Positions 1 through 5,542 of a stretch of DNA of 8,683 nucleotides are shown in pieces (positions within the stretch are counted from its first letter, which is position 1; each line of letters opens with the position of its first letter). Both the position numbers and the translations under genes were made by a program. The stretch spans positions 1 to 8,683 of the forward strand of contig USOR01000032.1 in the NCBI GenBank assembly GCA_900556425.1, read 5' to 3'. The notes beneath the pieces are model-generated. The model had not been told where the DNA came from and searched no databases. It worked only from the letters and a program-made list of their open reading frames with translations. This DNA is from an uncultured Coriobacteriaceae bacterium. GTDB taxonomy: Bacteria; Actinomycetota; Coriobacteriia; Coriobacteriales; QAMH01.

Positions 1-53
1 AACGCAATCGTCGCCAGAGTCGCGTTAGGCCGAACGTTTGTATTCGTCTTCAT
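1..53 (-). CDS. Possible 5' end of a further minus-strand gene (partial, runs off left edge)
   Basis: An ATG at 53-51 opens a frame that stays free of stops to the window edge and reads MKTNTNVRPNATLATIA (17 codons). It starts 14 bases after the stop of the lipoprotein gene. A purine-rich AGGGG at 69-65, overlapping that stop codon, lies 11 bases before the ATG, which is a little far for a Shine-Dalgarno. A basic and polar start followed by small hydrophobic residues would fit the beginning of a membrane or secreted protein, but 17 residues cannot identify a family. It could be a chance open stretch. The close spacing and matching strand are the main reasons to list it. Confidence 0.4.
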   Translation of the reverse strand, partial: MKTNTNVRPNATLATIA

Positions 54-67
54 TTTGAACTCAGCCC

Positions 68-922
68 CTAATCGACATCCTTGGTCACGTATACATACGC
101 AATCTCGAAATGGTCAACATTAAGCGCACTGGCATAATTCTGCGAGCTCATTTTCTCGGTCGTGCTGGGTTTCATGTACGTCGCCTTGAGCGCACCTACG
201 TTAAACGCCACTTCGTTGGATGAATTCTTGTCGATTCTCGAGAAGCTCCCGTCCTTGGTCACGGCGACGAGCTTGACGTCGACTTCCTTCCACTTGTAGT
301 CAGTCTTGTTCGTGATTTCGGCGCTGACGACGGGCTGGCCACCGTCCATGGCCATGCTGATCGCTATCTCGTACTCATCGGGGCTGAGAATCGCCACCTC
401 CTGCTCATCGAGGGGTGTCCCCTCCCTGACGGTGATGGCAATCTTCTCGCAATCAGCAAGCGTCAGGTTCTGCGTATCTCCCTTGTTGCCCCGATAACTC
501 GCGACGATGTTGTTCTGGTCATTTGGTATGAACTCGACCTGATTGGCGCCGGGCGTGACGTAGAGCGGAGCACAGGTCGTAACGAACATATCAAGATTCT
601 CGGTGTCGGTCTTCGCATCGCCATACTCGTCCTTCACCGTAAAGGTTCCCTCGATGTTCAAACTCGTGTTTTTGTAGGTGAACGAGGTGTTATTGGTGAT
701 AACGCACGTGACCTTGGGGGCGTTCAGACCTGTTTCCACAATCTCGATGTCGCTCACGGTCATGTTCTCATGCGGGTTGTTAGTCGGTCCGCTGCTCGAT
801 GACTTCGATGACGGGACCGTACCGGAAGACGACTGCGACGAGCCGCCGGAACAGCCGGCAGCGAGCGCAAGCATGCCAAGCATCAGCACGGCGCTAAGAA
901 ATACAGCTAGCGTCCTTTTCAT
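68..922 (-). CDS. Secreted lipoprotein with two tandem beta-rich domains, function unknown
   Basis: This 284-residue protein is probably exported and lipid-anchored on the outer face of the membrane. It starts with MKR, a hydrophobic stretch (residues 5-22) and a lipobox-like LAAGC with the acceptor Cys at 24. A Ser/Gly-rich tether follows to about residue 46. The mature part looks like two copies of one domain, roughly 54-167 and 183-280. PKVTCVITNNTSFTYKN (69-85) resembles PVVSAEITNKTDYKWKE (197-213), and LTLADCEKIAITV (153-165) resembles LNVDHFEIAYVYV (267-279). The pattern recalls the FxLYD/DUF5067 type of lipoprotein beta-sandwich, but I cannot assign a Pfam family with certainty. Cysteines at 73, 117 and 158 occur only in the first copy. 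The ATG at 922 is well supported by AAGGAG six bases upstream. It follows the DUF5648 protein gene by 53 bases and is probably co-transcribed with it. No enzymatic motif is visible; a ligand-binding or structural surface role is a guess. Confidence 0.9.
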   Translation of the reverse strand: MKRTLAVFLSAVLMLGMLALAAGCSGGSSQSSSGTVPSSKSSSSGPTNNPHENMTVSDIEIVETGLNAPKVTCVITNNTSFTYKNTSLNIEGTFTVKDEYGDAKTDTENLDMFVTTCAPLYVTPGANQVEFIPNDQNNIVASYRGNKGDTQNLTLADCEKIAITVREGTPLDEQEVAILSPDEYEIAISMAMDGGQPVVSAEITNKTDYKWKEVDVKLVAVTKDGSFSRIDKNSSNEVAFNVGALKATYMKPSTTEKMSSQNYASALNVDHFEIAYVYVTKDVD

Positions 923-938
923 GTACTACTCCTTCTCT

Positions 939-952
939 GGTCAAACTTGACC
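939..952. repeat. 14-bp near-perfect palindrome between the two envelope genes
   Basis: GGTCAA-AC-TTGACC on the plus strand: two 6-base arms that are exact reverse complements around a 2-base centre. It sits in the 53-base gap between the DUF5648 protein gene and the lipoprotein gene, just upstream of the lipoprotein's AAGGAG ribosome binding site. It could be a dimeric repressor operator or an mRNA hairpin limiting access to that site. No run of T follows on the minus strand, so it is not a standard intrinsic terminator. A 14-bp palindrome can arise by chance, but its position in the only non-coding gap of this pair makes it worth listing. Confidence 0.5.
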
Positions 953-975
953 TGCGTATCGAACATCCAACAACC

Positions 976-3021
976 CTAACCACACGGCGTTCCCGGTTCG
1001 GCGGTACCGTCGTAGATGTACTTTGCCGGCGGTGGCGTCGAAGTGTTGCCATCGATCTGGCCGGAGGCGACCATCGCATTCACCTGGGCACGCGTGAGCA
1101 CGAGCTGGTCGCGCGGTGAGTAGAAGAAATTCCACGTCTCCCACTGGTCCGTCTGGGGGCTGTAGACATAGGTGATGTCCGTTGTCCTCGTCTTGCCCGC
1201 GTTGTCCACGTAGGTGACGTTATGGGCAATGATGCTGGCCGTGGGATGGTCCGAAAACTTTGCCCCGGGCTCGAAGCATTCGCGATTGTTGACGTACCTG
1301 CCATCGACCCAGGCATCGGACGCATAGCTCACGTCGTTTTCACCGGCGTAGGTGGCATAGGCATAGTTCTTGCTATACGCCGAGGTGCCTTCGCATGCGA
1401 TGCGAATCCATGCACCACTGCCCACGTTCTTGGCCACCGAGTTACTGGAGAGCTTGGCGAGCTCCATCGAAACGAACTCGTCGGACTTCGCGGCATACTC
1501 GAGGCGCTTTGCCCTCACAACGCCCATGGAGAAGTCCGTCCCGAAACCTCTGTCGGTACCGTCGAACTTGAACGTCTTCTCGACGAATTTGGTATAGAGC
1601 GGATGCGTCGAGCCCTCGCCCTTGCCTCCGCAGGTCACGGTCTGGCCGTTGTAGCGCACCTCGAAGTAGGCGTGGGAGATGCTCCTGAACTCGCAATCGG
1701 GCTGAATCCTCTTTGCCGCCGCCCTCACCATGGCTGGAAATCCCGCCGAATCGAGGACGAAACCGTAGACGGTGTTGATGAGGAGCGATCCACCGCCCTG
1801 GTACATGTTCTCAACGTGGGTGTTCAGATTCAACTCGGGATAGGGCGATGCGGCCAGGCAGGCAAAACCGGGCTCCCCTCGCTTGCTCGAGTCGAGCACC
1901 TGTTTGGGATACAACGCGATGGCGCTCAGCCCAAGATCAATCGCCTGAATCTTCTCGGTGAAGCTGCCCTTGTCCGCCGCGTAGGTGCGGATGAGGTAAT
2001 CGACATCGTCTTCGAGCTCGGGACAATCCACCATGACACCGGTTTCTTGGCTACCCGCGAGAAGCTCGAGAGCACCGCCGTCGGCATCTCCGGTCGAATA
2101 GAACAGATAGCCTTTGTTCGCGATGCGGCCCGTCTTCTCATCGCTGTAGACGACGTCGGCGTAAGTACTCACCGTGGGCCTGATGATCACACGAGAGCCC
2201 TCGTCAAGATACTTGCTCTGGGAATCGACGAACTGAAAGCTCGTAGGGTCGGGATTGTCCGTCTCGACGAAGAAGTACTCGTTGAGCTTGCCATTGACCG
2301 GCGTAATCTTGTATGAATACTGCTTCACGTTGGCGATGGCTTGTTCGGAGCTCGGTGGAGCCGGAGTGTCGGGAGTGGCCGGAGTATCAGGGTTGCTCGG
2401 ATTGTTCGGAGTACTCGGGTTGCTTGGGGTACTGGGATTGCCTGGCGCGTTCTGGCCCGCTCCCCCGCTCACGCCATACCAGGCAATGCCCTCGTCGTTC
2501 CATCCCGCATCGACAAGCTCATCGCGCTCGAAAGCGGACAGCGTGTAATGATGGTCGCCCGCGTTGGGGTTGTAGAGGCGGAAGACGGGCGAGCGCGAGA
2601 AGTCGGGAGCGACCCAACCAACGCCCTCGTATTGCCAGCCGACTTCTACGAGATTCGCGCGTTCCTCCCAGCTGCCCGTGTAGAAGTGCTCGCCGGAATT
2701 GGGGTTGTAGAGGCGGTGCATGTCGACGGTCTCGAGCGTGCCCGCGGCAAGCAGGGGCTCTTCGACGGGCTCGCTTTCGATGCCGATGGGGTCAGCTGCG
2801 TCTTCGAGGTGACGCTCGACCGTGATGACAGAGGCGTCTTCGGCTTGTGCATCGATCGAGGTGGCAGATTCATCCTGTTGGACAGCGATGGCGTCCGTTG
2901 GCGGTAAGCCGGTAGCCGTAACCTGCTCGTCTGCAAACGCGACTCCCGTGCCAAAGAGCATGATGCAGAAGAACGCGGCAATGGCGATGCGTGCGAAGGG
3001 TTTCGTGGATAGTGTCTTCAT
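976..3021 (-). CDS. Secreted protein with two DUF5648 repeats, Pro-rich linker and unrecognised C-terminal region
   Basis: Counting from ATG at 3021 the protein has 681 residues. The signal peptide (MKTLSTKPFARIAIAAFFC onward) ends in a GVAFA-DE cleavage site near residue 31. An acidic region of about 65 residues follows, then two DUF5648 repeats (about 101-139 and 145-183) with RLYNPN, an H/F-Y-T motif and W-x-x-EG-W/IAW. A Pro/Thr/Asn/Ser-rich linker covers about 194-225. The remaining roughly 455 residues are a large region I do not recognise, with likely beta-structure, seven cysteines in the mature protein and a terminal PGTPCG. No LPXTG, SLH, LysM or choline-binding anchor is visible, so it is either released or held non-covalently. 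DUF5648 is common in secreted proteins of Gram-positive gut bacteria, often beside hydrolase or adhesion modules, but no catalytic motif stands out here. ATG 3021 is preferred over GTG 3033 because AGGGGTGA lies 8 bases upstream of it, while the GTG lies inside that same element. The gene is divergent from the glycan operon and probably co-transcribed with the downstream lipoprotein gene. Confidence 0.9.
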   Translation of the reverse strand: MKTLSTKPFARIAIAAFFCIMLFGTGVAFADEQVTATGLPPTDAIAVQQDESATSIDAQAEDASVITVERHLEDAADPIGIESEPVEEPLLAAGTLETVDMHRLYNPNSGEHFYTGSWEERANLVEVGWQYEGVGWVAPDFSRSPVFRLYNPNAGDHHYTLSAFERDELVDAGWNDEGIAWYGVSGGAGQNAPGNPSTPSNPSTPNNPSNPDTPATPDTPAPPSSEQAIANVKQYSYKITPVNGKLNEYFFVETDNPDPTSFQFVDSQSKYLDEGSRVIIRPTVSTYADVVYSDEKTGRIANKGYLFYSTGDADGGALELLAGSQETGVMVDCPELEDDVDYLIRTYAADKGSFTEKIQAIDLGLSAIALYPKQVLDSSKRGEPGFACLAASPYPELNLNTHVENMYQGGGSLLINTVYGFVLDSAGFPAMVRAAAKRIQPDCEFRSISHAYFEVRYNGQTVTCGGKGEGSTHPLYTKFVEKTFKFDGTDRGFGTDFSMGVVRAKRLEYAAKSDEFVSMELAKLSSNSVAKNVGSGAWIRIACEGTSAYSKNYAYATYAGENDVSYASDAWVDGRYVNNRECFEPGAKFSDHPTASIIAHNVTYVDNAGKTRTTDITYVYSPQTDQWETWNFFYSPRDQLVLTRAQVNAMVASGQIDGNTSTPPPAKYIYDGTAEPGTPCG
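2347..2442 (-). repeat. Low-complexity Pro/Thr/Asn/Ser linker coding repeat
   Basis: The stretch encodes 32 residues in loose hexapeptide units: GNPSTP, SNPSTP, NNPSNP, DTPATP, DTPAPP. The plus-strand DNA shows matching repeats such as gagtac and gggttgct. It separates the DUF5648 repeats from the C-terminal region and is probably an extended, possibly glycosylated, wall-spanning spacer. Such coding repeats can change in length by slippage, so unit number may vary between strains. Confidence 0.75.
2473..2721 (-). repeat. Two tandem DUF5648 repeats within the secreted protein
   Basis: Unit 1 (2605-2721) encodes MHRLYNPNSGEHFYTGSWEE and continues to VGWVAP. Unit 2 (2473-2589) encodes FRLYNPNAGDHHYTLSAFER and continues to IAWYGV. 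The units share RLYNPN-x-G-[ED]-H-[FH]-YT, an ER-x-x-LV-x-[VA]GW segment and EG-[VI]-[GA]-W. At DNA level an 18-base segment, TTGGGGTTGTAGAGGCGG on the plus strand, is identical at 2564-2581 and 2699-2716. Each unit is about 39 residues, the usual size for this family as I remember it. Confidence 0.85.
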
Positions 3022-3029
3022 GTTTTCGT

Positions 3030-3037
3030 TCACCCCT
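3030..3037 (-). promoter_or_regulatory. Ribosome binding site that fixes the start of the DUF5648 protein at 3021
   Basis: AGGGGTGA on the minus strand lies 8 bases before ATG 3021 and resembles AGGAGGTGA. The alternative GTG at 3033 lies inside this element and has only CACATTTC ahead of it, so it is unlikely to be the start. Confidence 0.65.
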
Positions 3038-3079
3038 GAAATGTGCCGTTCGTAGATAGTTTTCAGAGTGATGGCAAGT

Positions 3080-3103
3080 GTAACGCCGCATTCTGCGGGC
3101 TAC
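3080..3103. repeat. Imperfect inverted repeat in the divergent promoter region
   Basis: The plus strand reads GTA-acg-CCGCA-ttc-TGCGG-gc-TAC: outer arms GTA/TAC and inner arms CCGCA/TGCGG are reverse complements around a TTC loop. It lies between the divergently transcribed secreted-protein gene and the glycosyltransferase operon, upstream of the promoter of the latter. A regulator site is possible. On the minus strand a weak promoter can be proposed next to it (TTGCCA at 3077-3072, then 17 bases, then a poor TACGAA at 3054-3049), but I do not annotate that separately. No T-tract follows, so it is not a typical terminator. Confidence 0.35.
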
Positions 3104-3121
3104 GGAGAATCCAACCTAAAA

Positions 3122-3159
3122 TTCACAAACCATGACCGTTCACCCTATACTGGTATGAT
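3122..3159 (+). promoter_or_regulatory. Sigma70-type promoter of the glycosyltransferase operon
   Basis: Two overlapping readings are possible. One is TTCACA (3122-3127), an 18-base spacer and TATACT (3146-3151). The other is an extended -10, TGG-TATGAT (3151-3159), with ATGACC (3132-3137) 16 bases upstream as a weak -35. Either gives a transcript start near 3158-3167 and a leader of roughly 30-40 bases before TTG 3197. The element is AT-richer than its surroundings. It lies inside the longest possible reading frame of the glycosyltransferase gene, which argues for the later start. Confidence 0.55.
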
Positions 3160-3184
3160 TCGCATGTTCGGTACGGGATGTATT

Positions 3185-3190
3185 AAGGGG
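3185..3190 (+). promoter_or_regulatory. Ribosome binding site supporting TTG 3197
   Basis: AAGGGG lies 6 bases before the in-frame TTG at 3197. None of the other in-frame candidates (GTG 3068, ATG 3071, ATG 3155, ATG 3164, ATG 3218) has a purine-rich site at a suitable distance. Confidence 0.6.
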
Positions 3191-3196
3191 CTTGCA

Positions 3197-5530
3197 TTGA
3201 CAGATAAACCACTCGCGATGTGCCGGGGGGATTTGTACTGCTATCTGGCATTCGAGCTGGATGAAGATAGCCCTCGCATCACTCCGGGAGCCATCTTTTC
3301 CTGCGGCGGGCTCCCCGTTCCCGTCTACCCGCTCGAGAAAGTCTTGGGTGCCGAGCCTAGACGTTGGGTTGCGGTATTTCCTCACAAAACGGATGAGGAT
3401 CAGCGAGTTACGGTAATCGATAGGGCTACAGGGCGACAAATCTACGACTATCGATTTAGCTACGCTGACATGAAATGGCAGTCACGCCTTGCCTACCGCA
3501 TCAGGAAATCCCTTGCCACGCGCATGCGTGATATCGACCAGCTCTATTGGAGCACCGGTATCCTGATAGAGCTCGTTGACGTCTTTTCCGCATCGGCTGA
3601 TGAGCAGATCATGCGCCTTGACTTTGTCTTTCCCTATGCTCGCCTCGATGATGCGATTGATACCGATTTCATGCTCGCGCAAGGATCATGTTCCCAGATT
3701 ATCGTCATGGAGGACGGCCTGGGAAACGATGGGAAGCGTCATGTTTCCCTGTCAATGCGTGTGGCTTGTGACGATTCGGAATCTTTCGTTTTCGCGCAGG
3801 ATTCTCGCGAACCGGGTTGCCAGCCGGGTCTGCTCGTCGTCGATGCTCCCATGCGTGCAGAGGAAGCTCGCAGGACTCGGGAACGGATGGCGAGCGCAGA
3901 TGCTGACCCCACCTACTCGCACTGGCTCTTGCGCCATCGCGCCCAGGTATTCCAACTGTCCGCGCAGCGTGCCACGAGTCGCGATTGGTCAGTTGGCGTG
4001 CTCATGGTCATTGACAGAATCGACACGTCGGCGCTTGAGCAAAGCCTGGCCGCCCTTGAAGAGCAAAGCGTCCCCGTGTGGGGTCTTTGCCTTATGGGCG
4101 CGGGGGCAAAGCGGGCAAAGACGCGCGTGCGTTCGGCGCTGCAGGATTACGGGTCGGTCGAGGTTGTCCAAGATGCAGGCCAGGCAATAGGCCTGCTTGG
4201 GACGGACTACCTGCTCGTTATGGACCAGCATGACATTCTTGAACCCAATGCGCTCTATGAGCTTGCGCTTTGCCTGCGTGAAGATGGCGACGCATTGCTG
4301 GCATATGCAGATGATGACCAGGTCGATAGGACCCTCGCGGTCTATCGAAACCCTCGCCTCAAGCCTGATATCGACATTGATGCGCTTTACGCGGGAAACT
4401 ATATCGGTTCATGTGCATTGATGCGATCGAGCGTTTTTGGCGAACTTGCCCTGTCGAACATCAAAACTGCCGAGCAGTTGATATACGCGGCGGCACTCGA
4501 ACTGTGCGTTCGACAAGGCGCGATTGCTCATGTGCCGCGGGTCCTATGTCATCGACGTGACCAGAAGAGCGATTTGCGCACGCTCGAGGGTGATCCGGGT
4601 CTGCTTGTGGAGCGCTTGCATGCTCGAAACATAAGCGCGCACATCACACGAGACGATGCCTATAACAGGGTCATCTACGAGACGCCCGAGCCTCAAAAGC
4701 TCGTGAGCATCATCATTCCGACGAAAGATCACGCCCCCATGCTCGATGATTGCGTCAGCTCCATTCTCGAGAGGGCGGGTTATGACGCCTTCGAGATCGT
4801 CCTCGTCGAGAACAACAGCACGCAACCCGAGACCTTCGCATTCTATGAAGAGCTTGCGAAACGTGACGCACGCGTGAAGGTCGTCACGTATGAGGGCGCA
4901 TTCAACTTCTCCAAGATCGTCAATTATGGCGTGAGCCAATCAAGCGGCGAGCTCGTGCTCATCCTCAACAACGACACGAAGGCAATCACTGATGGTTTCC
5001 TCGATATCATGGCAGGATACTTCGAGCGCCCGGAGGTGGGTGTCGTGGGTCCGATGCTGCGCTATCCGGATGGTCTCGTGCAGAATGCGGGCATCGCGTT
5101 CATGATGAGCGGCTGCCTGGGCTTCATGAACCAGAATCGTGCGCCGGAGTGCGACCAGGGCTATCTGGGCAGTCTCGTGCACCCGCGTGAATACTCGGCC
5201 GTGCTCGGCGCCTGTCTGATGGTGCGGCGTGGTGAGTTCGATGCGGTTGGCGGCTTTACCGAGGAACTCGCCGTGACCTACAACGATGTCGACTTTTGCT
5301 GGAAACTACGCGAACGAGGGTTGCGCTGCGTCTTCACGCCCTATGCCGAGCTCTATCATCTCGAGTTTGCTTCGCGGGGACGCGACCGCGTCAACGAGCA
5401 GCGCGCCATCCAAACCGAGCTTGAGGCGGGTATCATGCGTCAGCGTTGGCCGCAGTACTTTGCCTGTGGTGATCCCGTCTACAATCCTGCCTGCAGTCAG
5501 GTAGATCCGAACTTCAAACTCGGGCGATAG
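3197..5530 (+). CDS. Two-domain family-2 glycosyltransferase (surface polysaccharide assembly)
   Basis: Probably a cytoplasmic enzyme transferring sugars from nucleotide-sugar donors to a growing lipid-linked glycan. It has 777 residues counted from TTG 3197. Residues 1 to about 230 form an unrecognised region. The linker PTYSHWLLRHRAQVFQLSAQ then leads into a first GT2-like domain (about 263-480) with MDQHD (342-346), YADDDQ (370-375) and the LKPD...NYIGS signature. The second domain (from about 503) is a clear GT2: SIIIPTKDH at 504, VENNST, FNFSKIVNYG, a DxD-type NND at 591-593, PDGLVQNAG, YSAVLGACLMVRR, NDVDFC at 696-701 (likely catalytic base) and PYAELYHLEFASRG. This layout matches the rhamnosyltransferase-like GT2 proteins of O-antigen and wall-polysaccharide loci, though donor and acceptor cannot be read. 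In domain 1 the QDYDL-type base motif seems replaced by QLIYA near 427-431, so it may be inactive. A GTG at 3068 would add 43 residues but spans the promoter. The gene is first in the operon, and its stop overlaps the next ribosome binding site. Confidence 0.93.
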   Translation: MTDKPLAMCRGDLYCYLAFELDEDSPRITPGAIFSCGGLPVPVYPLEKVLGAEPRRWVAVFPHKTDEDQRVTVIDRATGRQIYDYRFSYADMKWQSRLAYRIRKSLATRMRDIDQLYWSTGILIELVDVFSASADEQIMRLDFVFPYARLDDAIDTDFMLAQGSCSQIIVMEDGLGNDGKRHVSLSMRVACDDSESFVFAQDSREPGCQPGLLVVDAPMRAEEARRTRERMASADADPTYSHWLLRHRAQVFQLSAQRATSRDWSVGVLMVIDRIDTSALEQSLAALEEQSVPVWGLCLMGAGAKRAKTRVRSALQDYGSVEVVQDAGQAIGLLGTDYLLVMDQHDILEPNALYELALCLREDGDALLAYADDDQVDRTLAVYRNPRLKPDIDIDALYAGNYIGSCALMRSSVFGELALSNIKTAEQLIYAAALELCVRQGAIAHVPRVLCHRRDQKSDLRTLEGDPGLLVERLHARNISAHITRDDAYNRVIYETPEPQKLVSIIIPTKDHAPMLDDCVSSILERAGYDAFEIVLVENNSTQPETFAFYEELAKRDARVKVVTYEGAFNFSKIVNYGVSQSSGELVLILNNDTKAITDGFLDIMAGYFERPEVGVVGPMLRYPDGLVQNAGIAFMMSGCLGFMNQNRAPECDQGYLGSLVHPREYSAVLGACLMVRRGEFDAVGGFTEELAVTYNDVDFCWKLRERGLRCVFTPYAELYHLEFASRGRDRVNEQRAIQTELEAGIMRQRWPQYFACGDPVYNPACSQVDPNFKLGR

Positions 5531-5535
5531 GGGAG
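5530..5535 (+). promoter_or_regulatory. Ribosome binding site overlapping the preceding stop codon
   Basis: The last base of the glycosyltransferase TAG is the first base of GGGGAG, which lies 7 bases before GTG 5543. This fixes the GTG start of the DUF6541 gene and suggests that ribosomes finishing the first gene help start the second. Confidence 0.7.
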
Positions 5536-5542
5536 CCGCTCC

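Noticed and set aside
939..952. Intrinsic terminator between the DUF5648 protein gene and the lipoprotein gene
   Set aside because: The palindrome is not GC-rich and no T-run follows on the minus strand, so operator or leader hairpin is more likely.
1222..2316. 364-codon open frame on the plus strand, antisense to the DUF5648 protein
   Set aside because: The opposite frame has a signal peptide, recognisable repeats and a ribosome binding site, whereas this frame has no recognisable domain and no good ribosome binding site. It is a by-product of codon bias.
2347..2442. CRISPR-like or intergenic repeat array
   Set aside because: The repeats are short, imperfect and in frame, encoding a Pro/Thr/Asn linker; there are no unique spacers.
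2313..2907. Overlapping plus-strand frames, Arg/Cys-rich or repetitive Gly/Leu, over the linker and DUF5648 region
   Set aside because: They are translations of the complement of the Pro-rich linker and repeats; the low complexity comes from the real gene on the other strand.
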